Assembly (NCBI GenBank): GCA_954871525.1
Contig: OX940865.1
Coordinates: forward strand, 17,126,606-17,190,605
DNA length: 64,000 nt
Direction: 5' to 3'
Source of the DNA: Parietaria judaica
Taxonomy: Eukaryota > Streptophyta > Magnoliopsida > Rosales > Urticaceae
A model generated the notes under the pieces. It worked only from the letters and a program-made list of their open reading frames with translations, searched no databases and was not told the DNA's origin. Positions 1 to 11,084 of this stretch are shown here, in pieces. A program made the position numbers and the translations under genes. How positions within the stretch are numbered: position 1 is the first letter of the stretch; every line of letters begins with the position of its first letter.

Positions 1-1650
1 GTGGCTAACAGTACTGAGCATGTTTTGTTCCATTCTACAAAGTTGGTCTCCTATAGTATTGAGGTGAGTATTTGTGAAATTGTTTTGCAAAATAATATTT
101 TTTACGTTTACAGAGTCATCTTCATTGATATTTTTATAAGCCGCAGCTTTTATGACTTGGTCATGAATAGGAATTTTTAGTTCTCTAAGAGGAGGATGTG
201 TTTATTCAATTTTATTATTATTTGAGGTTTTCCATATCGGGTGGCGATAAATGGGATTTATACTTTTTGTGAATGGGTAATTGATTTCATTATTTTTTGC
301 ATATATTTCAAACCAGTCAAAAAATAGAATATGTATTTTGTATTTTAAGAAAAAATTGTAGAATTCAACTTGTATTCGAATCTTTTTATCTGAGTAATTT
401 TTAAAAAAACCATTCTCTTTTTTCATAGTTATGATTATCGTAAAAATCTTGTCGAAGATAGTCTTTGTTTAATTCAAATCGTTTTTCAATATTGTTTAAT
501 TCATTCATAATATTTTCAGTAATGGCTGATCCGGTTGGGGAAGTTGGCGGAGAGAGTTCTGTACGTCTAGGGTTTGGGTTATAGATAGGTTGAGGGACTT
601 CAGTGGAATATCTAGCGTTTTGAATTACTGGTCTTGGGATATCTGATGTTGAAAATCTTGGTTGGAATCTATTTTGTGGAAACTCTCTAGATGGCATTTC
701 TCCAATCATTGATGGCAATCTAGATTCTCTTCCTAATTCTATTGTGCTTGATGTTGAGGCATCATCTATGCTATATTGGGCTTGAAAAGGTCTTTCGAAA
801 GACAATTGGACACGACCATCTTGATATTGTCTAATTTCTCTTAGCTCGGTATTTGGTCTAGGATTGATTGGTTCGGCTCTAGCTGCACCTTCAAGGATCC
901 ATTCTTCTGGTAAAGATATATCTTTCCATTTAATGGCTCTTGGAATAACGGTGTTTGACCGGTTTAGATCGGTTTGGAGGAGTAAGGTTTCTCCTTTTCC
1001 ACTTTGATATCTATGTTTTGTGGCAAAGGCAGAGATCATGGCCTTGTAGTGTATTTTAAAAACTATGGCAACAGGTATGGATCCTTCTAACATATTGTAA
1101 TTATGAGTTTTAACTTGTAAGACTAGGGATTGTAGAATATTTTTGTCATTTAAGGAGATTGTAAAATTGGGGAAACAATTGAAAGATATTGGGCCACTAC
1201 AAAGACTGGATTCAATTGAACTTAATAATGAGTCTTCGAAATTTGTGAACCTGGCATCTCTAAGGACAGCAAGAATAGACGTATTTAGGCCTTCTTTGGT
1301 TAGTGGTTTTATTCCTACTTGGACAAGACCTATATGGATGTATTTATATTGTTTGTCTTTATGTTTTTTAATTGAATTTTTTGAAAGGAGATGAACACTA
1401 TCAAAAGGTTTTGAAAGTTGGATATCTCTTTCCTCAGTTTTAATAGTGAAATCTGTTTTGAAAATATTGAATTTTTGGGTTTTGTAAATTTGGTCTCTTT
1501 GAATTTTGGGAATATCTCAATCATCAATAGCTCTATTGAAATCTTCAAGGGTTATTTCTTCAGTATTTATGGGTTTTTTGGAACTAGATTCAGAAGTTGA
1601 TGAACTAGAGACTGAAAGATTTCTTTAGAAATTAGGTTCCATTATTATTC
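1..1650 (-). pseudogene. Endogenous pararetrovirus relic (Caulimoviridae), movement-protein region
   Basis: Read on the minus strand, about 1400 down to 401 resembles the movement-protein part of a caulimovirid polyprotein (Petuvirus/Florendovirus type). Visible hallmarks are a stretch with LRDARF, then SFNCFPNFTISLNDK, then a segment ending IKWKDISLPEEWILEG. A longest open frame runs 1093 to 401. A second frame, 426 to 202, overlaps it and carries the conserved FFDWFEIYA segment that should follow in the same polyprotein, so the reading frame is broken near 401-426. The homology has no intact start and runs off the left edge. The tRNA-Met primer-binding site at 1812-1825 lies upstream on the same strand, where a pararetrovirus leader should be. 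This is an old, non-functional insertion. A Ty3-type element is a less likely alternative because the movement-protein motifs are specific. Genus is not certain. Confidence 0.8.
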
Positions 1651-1811
1651 ACAACTGCAAGTGTGAAATTACGTTCGATTGAGATTGAGCTAAACCATCG
1701 AACTAATCGGGACCACTCTCTCCTGTGAACGATAAATTTTCAACTTGGGGTGCAAAATAATATATGTTTCCTAAGTATATAGATATATTCCTCCCCTAGA
1801 ACAACAACCAA

Positions 1812-1825
1812 TGGCTCTGATACCA
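1812..1825 (-). other. tRNA-iMet primer-binding site of the pararetrovirus relic
   Basis: The minus strand reads TGGTATCAGAGCCA, which is complementary to the 3' end of plant initiator tRNA-Met including CCA. Caulimovirids and Copia elements use this primer. Its position and orientation ahead of the movement-protein relic assign it to the pararetrovirus. Confidence 0.85.
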
Positions 1826-1836
1826 ATGGGGGTGCG

Positions 1837-1840
<4 letters not shown>

Positions 1841-1868
<28 letters not shown>
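1841..1868. repeat. (TA)14 microsatellite beside the viral relic
   Basis: A pure TA dinucleotide run starts 16 bases beyond the primer-binding site. Endogenous pararetroviruses are often reported next to TA repeats, so this may mark the integration site. Confidence 0.9.
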
Positions 1869-2294
1869 CTGTTTTTGTGTCTTAGTAAAATTGAATCCAG
1901 AACCTAGGCAGTGGTTTTACTACTAGGGTAAGTTAACTTCGGTTACGTGAGTATGGTTATTGAAGGTAGATGTAATTATACTGATTTTATGTTGGACAAA
2001 TGTTTATATTTTTTTCTTTCAACAATTTAGTTTAGAGACATGTTAGGTCAAATTAAGCGTTAATTAAATGGTAATAGTAATCTACTCACCAGATTTTACG
2101 TGGTGTAATACTATTAAAGTGATATGTAATCTTCAATTGTTTATATTCTTTAGTAAGTCGTAATACTATTCATGTAACCGTCTTGAAACTCGAAGATTGG
2201 TTAATCAGTTATTTTAAAAAAAAAAAAAAAAACTTACATTAGGAAAAAAAAGTATATTATATAGGATTTGAATGTAGATCATTATTGATATATT
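1869..2294. other. AT-rich spacer, no gene seen
   Basis: This stretch between the viral relic and the hAT element has a poly-A run at about 2214-2231. I see no coding or RNA feature. Confidence 0.6.
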
Positions 2295-2499
2295 GTACAT
2301 ATCATGGTTTAAAATTTCGGGAAATTCGCAGCGAAATTCGTTCGAATTTCGTTTTTCGAGGAATTGCGGTTCGAAAACCCTGTCGTTTCTCTATCTTTTT
2401 ACCAAATTTCGCGAAATTCCATGCGCATACCCCAAAACATGTCGTTTTTCCATTTTCAGCACAAAAATCTCGAAATTGCCCTCGAAATTCGCTGAAACC

Positions 2500-2635
2500 C
2501 TAAAAAACAGGGCATTTTTCGCGAGCTCCCCTTTCTCGCCTCCAGTTGCTCGGCTTGCCTCCTCTCGCAGCGAAACCCACGCGAAACTCGAAGGCTCGTG
2601 ACCAAAGCTTCCATTTTTTCGCAAGATTTCAACAG
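2500..2635 (+). other. Probable noncoding first exon of the hAT transposase
   Basis: Near 2635 the sequence reads TTTCAACAG followed by GTAAGC, a good splice donor. The matching acceptor TTGATTTAG lies at about 3341, only ten bases before the transposase ATG at 3352. A 5' UTR intron of about 700 bases is therefore likely. The exon start is a guess. Confidence 0.45.
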
Positions 2636-3351
2636 GTAAGCATCTCGAAATTCGTTGGGGTCTTTGTATTCTTTGACTGATTTTGTTTTTGGTGTTCTTG
2701 GTTCGGATTTTTCAATTTTTTTTTTTGTTTTAGGGTTAGATTTAGGTTTAGTTTTAGGGATTATGGTTTGTGGATGAGTGAATCTTGATTATTATGATGT
2801 TATCTTGATTATTAGGGTTTGTGGATCTTGATTATTATGATGTTAGTTTTAGTTGTTGAAAAAATTGTATAAATTTGTGTTGATGATGAACATTTGTGTT
2901 GAGTTCTTGATTTGTGTTGAGTTCTTGATTGATGATGAACATTAGTGTTGAATTGTGAATTAATGAATCACTAATTTTGTATATTAGTATAGATATTAGC
3001 TACTAATTAAGTTACTAACCCCTAATTGTGTTTACTAATTAATGAATCACTAATTTTGTTAATAATTTAGTAGCTTGGTTAACAATTTAGTATAACTTAG
3101 TTACTAAATATGTAGCTTAATTGTTTACTAGTTAGTTGCTAATAGTTAGTTTGTACTTTGTATTTATTTTGTATTAGACTATTAGTTAGTAACTTAGTAT
3201 TAAATAATTTACATTATTTTCTAGAATATATGGATTTTAATTAATTGTCTTTGTATTTAAATAGTATTAGTTAGTAATCTATAATATATTGATTTGATTG
3301 TCGAATTTGGAATAAAATTGTTACCTTTATCTTTGATTTAGGTTATTATCT

Positions 3352-6088
3352 ATGGCTCCCGATCCCGCCAGAGAACATTGTACTCCTCTTCCGGACGGCC
3401 CCGGCTTCCAGTGTAATTACTGTGGACATGTCATAAAAGGTGGTGGCATTACGCGGATGAAACACCACATCGCGGGGAATGATCCGCGAAAAAACACCAA
3501 GTCGTGCCTAAGTGCGCCGGTGGAGGCGAGAGACGTTTGTCGGGGCGTTCTCGGGAAGTATCAAGAGAAGAAATCCAAGGAACACCATATGGAAGAGATT
3601 GTTAGGCGCCAGATACGCGCCAATCTTGCGGGTGTCCCGCCTGAGGTGTACGAGAGATATCAGGAGATACGAGATGAAGTAGATTCAGAATGTGAGGCCA
3701 ATGAGACTGAGATAACCCGAATAAAAAAGAAAGCTATGAAACAGGCGGCGGCAGAGAGATTCCTTAGGGAACAATGTCCGCAAGTTGTAGGCGCTCTGCC
3801 AGGTGGGTCGTCATCCAGTACGCCGATCGATTTGGCTTCGCCTCCGACATCGCACTTGAAGAGGGATAAGTCAAGGCAGAAGAAGTTGCCGAGAATGTTT
3901 CTTCCCGGAATAGTAGACCGAGTGTGCAACCTGGCGAGCAAGTTCTTTATTCACGAAGGCGTCCCGTTCAGAAAGGCCAAGTCACCGCACTTTGTCAATA
4001 TGGTGGAAGGTTATATGGAAGCAGGTAATAAATTTATAACAATTTGATAATACTTAAATATATTTAGAGTTTGTTATTAATTATATTTTTACTTTTCCAG
4101 GCCCAGGTTGTCCGATTCAATCACCGTACGAAATATCAGAGAAGTATTTGCCATTGGAGGTGGAAGTCGCCGATCGGATGATAGACGAAGCTCGAAAGAT
4201 TTGGGCAGAGAAAGGGTGCACGGTCATGTATGACGGTTGGACGGGTCCAACCAATCTTTCGATCATTAACATCATGGTCTACTCAGCGGGGAAGACGGTA
4301 TTCTTGAAGTCCCTTAATGCTTCAGACAGGATCAAGAACTCGGAGTACCTCTTCCGTGTCTTGAAGGACGCCATAAATGACGTTGGTCCTCAGAATGTGG
4401 TCTAGCTTGTCACCGATAACGGATCGGCTTACGTCAAAGCCTGTAAGGAGCTGATGAAAAAGTTCCACATCTACTGGACCCCGTGTGCTTCCCATTGCAT
4501 GGGCATGATGTACCGAGTATATGGCTTATTGCACAGCAAGCTTAAGAGCCTCAGGGGACGAGTATGGGCGGTCCAGATCGTGCACAAGCGATGGAAGGAG
4601 CAACTTTGTCATCCGCTACATGAGGTTGCCCATTGGTTGCATCCTAATCATCAATGGGCCCTACGATCAAGATGCGAGATAAATGCCAACTGAAAGTGTC
4701 TAAAGTTTTTGAGGTGTTGTTTCCTTACGACTCTGTCGCGACTCTAGCCGCCGAGGTTAGTGGAATTCTTTGTGTAATTAACACACTTTTTATCTAGATT
4801 AATTTTACAATGTTTTTTACTTTGTATTATGCAGATGCTTCACTTTCAATCGTGTCAAGGTGAAATGCGCGGCAGAACGGCTATTGCGGCGAGAAATAAT
4901 GTGGCACCAGGTACATCTAATAACAATTTAATGATTTCTACCACTGTAAATCTATATTTAGCAAAACCTAATTAGAAATCACTCTTTTCAGCTGATTGGT
5001 GGACTATGTTTGGCGGAGAGTGTCCAACTCTCCAGAAGTTAGCCGTTAGGCTCTTGTCGCAGACCGTTTCTTCATCGGCGTGTGAGCGCAATTGGAGCAC
5101 GTTTGCCCTAGTGCACACGAAAGAGAGGAATCGTCTGGCGTACAAAAAGATAGCCGACTTGGTCAAGTGCATCTACAACACCAAGTTGGCTATCAGGGAC
5201 ACGAAGGCGGCCCTTAAAGACCCCGACTTCGTCGATCCGTTCGACTGGATCGCTGCTGCAATGGAGAATACCGGTTCTACCAATGAGCTAGAGATCTTGG
5301 AGTGGGTCCAAGAGACCCACCTCGATGATGACCTTGGGAACCCTGATCCACACGTTGCTGCTGAGGCTACGGAATAAGGCACAAATGTTCTTGAGACGAT
5401 CCGAACCCACGTCAACCCGAGATACGGTGAGAATGATGACATATTTGATATGACATCCACAGGAAACTCACCGACAGGTTCGCTACCTCGTTCGAATGAT
5501 TCTGGGAATGGCTCCCATGATGGAGGAGGAGGAGGAGGCAATTATGTCGTAGACCCAGACCCCTATGGTGATGGGCGTACAGCGGACTACTACGGTGATG
5601 TGGGTTCGCATGGAGGATCATCTCATGGTAGGACGACCACCTCATCGCACGGGTTATTTCATCCGGCATTCTTTTCAACTCCACCTGGTGCACAACCGCC
5701 ACATGATGATTATTATGATGTGAACCACAACTTCGATCGTTATTTTGATTCATTCTGGCTAGGGGCGCCGCCTACACCACCGATTTCACCACCGCCCCGG
5801 TCTGATTCACCACCGCCGCAGTCGACCGACATCGACAGTTTGTCATCTAGATTCGAAGTAATGTCATTCTGCACGTCAGACAGCGCCATCCGGGCACCCA
5901 ATGGTGAAATTATACAACGTCCGGCGATTCGTCAATATGCAGACTTCCCTGTTCTCAACACGATCGTCGGTTTAGACCAGCACAACTACGAATCTCATGT
6001 TCAGACGTACGTAGCTAACTACGCTTCCATGATGTCGTGGTACGATTACTGTTCTTACCAGACTGTGCAACCACACATTTTCCAGTAG
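3352..6088 (+). pseudogene. hAT transposase pseudogene (BED finger, DUF659-like, hAT dimerisation)
   Basis: Exon 3352-4024 encodes an N-terminal BED-type zinc finger: Cys21, Cys24, His38/His39 and a later Cys. It splices in frame to an exon starting at 4101, which holds the RNase H-like region with MYDGWTGPTN and, further on, VTDNGSAYVKACKEL. An in-frame TAG at 4403-4405 interrupts that region, most simply a CAG-to-TAG change. After HCMGMM near 4510 the family similarity collapses, so the middle of the catalytic domain is deleted or scrambled. Small exon 4835-4910 joins exon 4992 in frame, giving the dimerisation motif with SSSACERNWSTFALVHTK. A second in-frame stop, TAA at 5375-5377, precedes a Gly/Pro/Ser-rich tail that stays in the same frame to 6088. 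The product would not be an active transposase. Confidence 0.9.
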
Positions 6089-6339
6089 CCACCTTCATCG
6101 AGCTTCTTTTGAGTTTTCATTATTATGTTATGTTTGTACTCCCGTGACTTTACTATGCGTGTATTATAATTATTATGAGTGTGTACTCTACTACTTGCTC
6201 TATGGTATCATATTTAATACGGTTATTTGTCATATTTATTAAATAGGTCATTTAGAAATTAGAATTTAGAACCGTATAAAAATATGGTTGGAGAGATGGT
6301 ATAAATATTTTTTACAGAATTTCCGTCGAAAACCCCATC

Positions 6340-6480
6340 GGCATGCGGTATGCCGATGCGAAAAGTGCGGTATATGCGGCATGCGGTATTTCTTTTTTTT
6401 ACGATTTTTCCATCGGCATACCCATCGACAAGCGGTATATCCGTAAAACAAAAAATGCGAAACGAAATCGGCAAGCGGCA
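6340..6480. repeat. Subterminal repeats of the hAT element
   Basis: Several copies of GCGGTAT, GGCATGCGG and CATCGGCA-type motifs cluster inside the right end, in both orientations. Such motifs are the usual transposase-binding subterminal repeats of hAT elements. Similar motifs recur at 9480-9560 and 9840-9960. Confidence 0.6.
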
Positions 6481-6775
6481 TTTAAAACCTTGGTATATAT
6501 TAATGGTACTATGCATGATAATCCTGTTTCTGTAGATGTACCAAAATGCCCTCAAATTCTTTTTCTACTGTTCTTCACGGATAGATCGCGTCCAAGATGG
6601 GTAGATCCCGAGCCTATTGCAAAATAATTAATAAACATTCAAATCCTATAGTAGCTTCAAATTAGTTAGTCACGAACAGTAACTAAATGGTTTGTAATAT
6701 ATATAAAAATAAATATTCACGTGTCCAATCATTTATAGTTGGGCAATATAAATAAATTTACCTCGAAGTACATAT

Positions 6776-7326
6776 TCTATATTTATTTTTAGAGATAAAA
6801 GTATCAAATTTTTAAAAGTTATTTATGTTGTTACCAAACTGTTATCTTTTACAAAATATGAATATTTATCACGGCATAAGTACATAAGTTATTAGTGGTA
6901 TCATTTATTATCAATGTAAATATTTAAGTTATTATTGTGTACGTAAATTATGTAGAATGGTGGAAAAAATTACAAAATAGCATAAATGATAAATTTATGT
7001 GGTCAATAGTAAATTAAGAGCTTATGGTATTTTTGTTATTTTATCCACACCAACTCTGAATATTTATGTATTAGATAGTAATTAAGTAGTCATGTCGCTA
7101 ATAAATGATAATAACTTAAGTATATTTATGTCGTATTAGATAGTAATTAAGTAGTCATGTCGCTAATAAATGATAATAACTTAAGTATATTTATGTCGTC
7201 AATAATAACTTAAGAACTTATGCCATGATAAATATTGTTATTTGTAGAAGTTAATGCTTTGTTACTAAAGGTATAAATAATTTTTATTTAATTTAGTACT
7301 TTTACCTATAAAAAATAATATTTAAA
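6776..7326. mobile_element. MITE with about 100-bp degenerate inverted repeats
   Basis: The left arm, ending near 6890 with TTTATCACGGCATAAG, is mirrored by the right arm starting near 7218 with CTTATGCCATGATAAA. Outer parts of both arms also match loosely. The exact ends and the target-site duplication are not resolved. The CGGCATAAG core is shared with the foldback elements elsewhere in the window. Confidence 0.6.
7068..7197. repeat. Exact 65-bp tandem duplication
   Basis: The unit at 7068-7132 is repeated without a difference at 7133-7197. It lies inside the MITE. Perfect identity in a region of otherwise decayed sequence implies a recent duplication or an assembly effect. Confidence 0.95.
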
Positions 7327-7499
7327 ATATATCGTTAACTTTGAAGTATTTCAAGATCCTTTTGCATGTATTATAATTTTTATAGCTTAAGCTTACGAAT
7401 TCATTAAATTATAGGTGAAACCAAAACCAGCCAAATAATTAATTATTACTTGGTTTAGTAAATTAAATTATAATTAGAAACAGTGAATGGTGTTGACGT

Positions 7500-8290
7500 G
7501 GTTTCCCACCTAAAACAGTAAAGTGTGACTTGTGAGCGTATGATATTCTTGAGATTGATGATTTGGTGGAATTCAATCTCTCACGTTGCAAGCTGTCGAT
7601 TCACTCTCGATATATGTATATGTATATATAAGAATATAAATGAGACGAGGGTTTTTTTTTATAGAGGTTCGTCCCAAGGCGGTAGTTGACTACGTCCTCT
7701 GTTAGTTTATTGCGACAAGTGACATAGATGGACAGCTACAGGCAGCAAATCACGTCTAGAACAGTAGAAAGAATGAGAAGAAATGAACAAAATACAACGA
7801 AATCTCAAAGTAAGTAGAATTGCCGGGTAGCGAGCTCTCGATGTATTCTCTCAGGGATGTGTGTGTTGATCTGAGCTTGAGCTTGATATTTATATACTTC
7901 AATTCTTCCCGTTGGACTTCCAGGAATCGTGGGTTCTTCTCTCCGAGCTGATCGGGTTGAATGGCTCGCCTTGCTACACGTGCCCCACGACTTCGTTCTC
8001 TTCGTCGTGTTTGAATTATGCCCATTGAAGACTTGACTCTGTGCTCTTGGTCTTTCGCTTAGGTTTGAATTGGGATGCCTGGTAGAACATATGAGGATTC
8101 TACCCTCTTCTTTCTGGGTTGAGGACGGATAGCGTTAGGCTTTTGGGCTTTCTGGGTCGAGTGGCTTTATACCCGTCGGGCTTCATCTGATTGAGAGTTC
8201 TATTGGGCTTCTCAATTGGGCTTTTGTGAATATCGATTTATTCCTTTAAAGCCTTTAATCTTCATTTGTAAATTTAATTAATTCACAACT
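7500..8290 (-). other. Probable retrotransposon-derived segment
   Basis: The segment is GC-richer than its flanks. On the minus strand it holds CTATAAAA close to a GGACGTAGTCAACTACCGCC-type motif of the kind often seen in plant LTRs. An open frame at 7756-8025 on the minus strand has no recognisable domain. No clear ends or duplication were found, so the class is uncertain. Confidence 0.35.
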
Positions 8291-9400
8291 TTAGCACTTT
8301 ATGTCATATTAAATAACAACGAATTTGTACATCAACAAATGGGTTATGCAGATAATCGATGGATAATCGATTTATTATCGAGGTTTTAGGCCTTACCGAT
8401 AAGTTATCTCTGGTAATCGTTATCGTTTTACAGTTTTCCATGGATAGTCGATGGAAAACTTTAGTCACTTTTCAATGAAAATTTATAGTTCAATTTATCG
8501 ATAATAATGAAAAACTTAGTCATTTTTTTATGAACAATTTTAGAGCAATTGAACGGCATAAGTAGCAACAACGACTAAAATCTTAATTTCAAGGTATTTT
8601 TTTTAATTTTTAATTTAATTTTATTTATTTTGAGGGATATTTGGTATTATTGTTATTTATTGAAGAATCCTTTTAATTTTTTAGAAAAGTATTCATTATT
8701 TGTAGAGATTATTTGAAATGTACAGATTTGAATCAAAATTGTTCATAATAGTTTAGAATTTAGATCCTTGTTCCTTAACATTATGAATTTGATAAATTAA
8801 TCTTGATAAAATATATATTTTTTATTTTTTTATTTAAGTGTTGTTTTATTTTGACAAAAGTAATTTTTGTGTGTGTAATTTTGTTAATTTGAGATAGTTT
8901 TCAATTTTTTGAGTTATTTTAGAATGACTTCATATTATTAAGATAAAATAGGATACAAAGGCGAGCCGATTCGAGCTTGAAAGTAATATTAATTAATCAT
9001 TAAGTAAATAATTAAATAATGGTAAGTTAAATGACGCCGCTACTAAAAGCAAGGCAATAGTCTAGACTCTAGAATTAGATTACAACGAAACTATCTTTAA
9101 AAAAATGAATATAATAATAGAAAGAATTAGATTAGAATGACTGTTCGTAATCTTTGGCAAAAAATTCGAAAAAGAAAAATCTAAATTTAAAATTCGATAG
9201 TAGTACTATATAGTATATACTATATAGTAATAGTATACTATACATATAATATCTTTCGTTTTCACACTTCTGAGTGATATTGTTAGTTTCTCCGTCTATT
9301 CAATTCAGCAAAATCGAGAATCCCACGCAACAGTCGACATTTCATATCAAGATTTTATAACTTTTTTCTTTTTTGGCGTCTCTTCGATATGTGAACTCTC
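8291..9400. other. AT-rich spacer
   Basis: The start (8345-8470) has repeated ATCGAT/TTATCG motifs that look like the decayed end of a hAT-type element. The rest shows no gene-like sequence. Confidence 0.4.
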
Positions 9401-9469
9401 AAACATATATCGTCGATATATGATAAACGTACTCAGAAAATAAGAAATGCAAAACAATATTTTTAAGAA

Positions 9470-9990
9470 ATCGATACGTATATCTCTTTCCGTTTATCCG
9501 TCGGCAAGTGATATATCCGTAACATTGAGAGTGCGAAACGACATCGATATTGGCATCTAGAACAATGCTTCGTACTTATATCCGTATTTCATACTTTGTG
9601 TTCGTAATTATGTTCGCACTCTATGACTTTATTATAATACCTAACTTATTTTAATTATTCTGACATTATGTTATGATTATGATTTTTATATTATATGTTT
9701 GTGTTATATTATGATTTATGAGTGTCTTTTCTAGGCTATAAGTATGTGTCATATTTATTAAATAAGTAATTTAAAAAGTATATAAAAATATGATTGAAAT
9801 ACTAAAAATATTTTATGGTTATATCCGTCGATATTTTGATAGGCAAGCGATATATCCGTGAAATTTATGCGGTATTATCGGCGATATATCCATTCTTCGG
9901 ATTAATCCATCGATATCGGCATCGGCAAACGATATATCCTTATAGTGGAGAGTGAGAAACGCCATCAATATCGATATTTAGAACCTTGGT
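9470..9990. mobile_element. Decayed hAT termini
   Basis: Two right-end-like segments end near 9567 (GGCATCTAGAACAATG) and near 9990 (GATATTTAGAACCTTGG). The reverse complement of the second, CCAAGGTTCTAAATATC, resembles the hAT TIR found at 6492. Internal GCGATATATCCGT-type motifs match the subterminal repeats of the 2303-6492 element. They are relics of related non-autonomous copies. Confidence 0.55.
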
Positions 9991-10129
9991 CTCAACTTAT
10001 AGCTAGTTGCCATATTTTTTTTTTTGTAATAATAATTTATTTATTTAAAAAAATATTAAACGGAAAACAAAGTAGAAAATGGAGAGAAAAAATGTTGGAA
10101 ATAATTGTAGTTAAATAAAATTGAGATAG

Positions 10130-10740
10130 CGTCGAGCGGGTCTAAATGTCGAGCACGAACGGTCTATCCAATTACTGGGATTTTTTCCGATGTTAAAACG
10201 TTACGTAAAACAGTCATATTGGTTATGTCCGTTATGAATATTGAATTCAATTTATTATGTTTCAGTTTAATTGCAGTTTATGATGAACGTTGCGGAATTG
10301 ATTATGATTCAATTCTTTGTCTCTCCATGCGTCAATAAATTGACGGTGACCTCGACCCATTTCGACACACCACAATCAAAATCATTTTCCGAAATCTCTC
10401 TGGAAACTATGAGTTTGCTTCCCGGTTTTTCATTCAGCAAACTCAAATGCTTCCCATCGTTTTATGTTGTGAGTCTTTTGGCAACGGAGTTCAAGAAGGT
10501 TCAGTTCGCCTGTGAACTTCGAAGTGCTGCGGAGTTGTCGGTCATCTCGTTATATCCTGAGAAGCTATCGCCTAACGAACCTCAAGCACGCAGATAAGGC
10601 GAATCAAGCTTTAAGGAGAGCGTCCAACGCATCTCGAGAACCGCTTACTGGTTTTTCTGTTTTACGGGATCAAGAACACATGATCGGATCAAAGCTACAA
10701 ACCGATACTCGTCAAATCCAATAATCTACACGATAAGTAT
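10130..10740 (+). other. Unclassified GC-richer segment
   Basis: Open frames exist on the plus strand (10271-10597 and 10512-10724), but their translations show no recognisable domain and codon use is not gene-like. It may be transposon-derived. No ends were found. Confidence 0.3.
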
Positions 10741-11000
10741 CATTGAATTTATTGCCACTGTTTTTGTTCATATTTGTTTCTCATGGGTATCATCATTTAT
10801 AGAATATACCAAAAAAAAAAAAAAAAAGATACTAAATAAGCATTTAAAAAAATTATACGAGACATATTTGCCAAAAACTAAAATTAGAGAAGAAAAGTGT
10901 ACCCGCAAGCAAAATTGAAGGGCCATTGTGTCAATTAATCTCTCTTATTTTATTTTCGAGAGACCAATTTTATCAAACGAAAGGTTGAAAAGCGCTCCAA

Positions 11001-11008
11001 TTATAAAA
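11001..11008 (+). promoter_or_regulatory. Probable TATA box of the 11085 gene
   Basis: TTATAAAA lies 77-84 bases before the ATG. It is followed by a CT-rich tract, a common plant 5' UTR arrangement. Confidence 0.55.
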
Positions 11009-11036
11009 CCCCTGATTTCTTCTTCGCCTTCCTTCA

Positions 11037-11056
11037 ACTCTCTCTCTCTCTCTGAA
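11037..11056. repeat. CT microsatellite in the 5' UTR
   Basis: A run of about ten CT units precedes the ATG at 11085. Pyrimidine tracts here are typical of plant leaders. Confidence 0.85.
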
Positions 11057-11084
11057 ACCGAAGCTTCGATCCGATCGATCATCG

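Larger units (their letters stand above)
2303..6492 (+). mobile_element. hAT-superfamily DNA transposon, 4.19 kb, defective
   Basis: The left end reads CATGGTTTAAAATTTCG. The reverse complement of the right end reads CAAGGTTTTAAATGCCG, giving an imperfect 17-bp terminal inverted repeat. The flanks are GTACATAT (2295-2302) and GTATATAT (6493-6500), an 8-bp target-site duplication with one mismatch, the length expected for hAT. The interior encodes a BED zinc finger and a hAT C-terminal dimerisation domain. Subterminal regions at both ends are GC-richer and carry repeated GCGGTAT/TTCG motifs. The transposase is broken, so the copy could move only if supplied in trans. Confidence 0.9.

Noticed and set aside
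1143..1394. Plus-strand open frame of 83 residues
   Set aside because: It is antisense to the movement-protein region of the pararetrovirus relic, whose minus-strand motifs are clear.
1812..1825. Possible tRNA-Met gene
   Set aside because: Only the 3' end of the tRNA is matched, so it is a primer-binding site. The same holds at 19566-19577.
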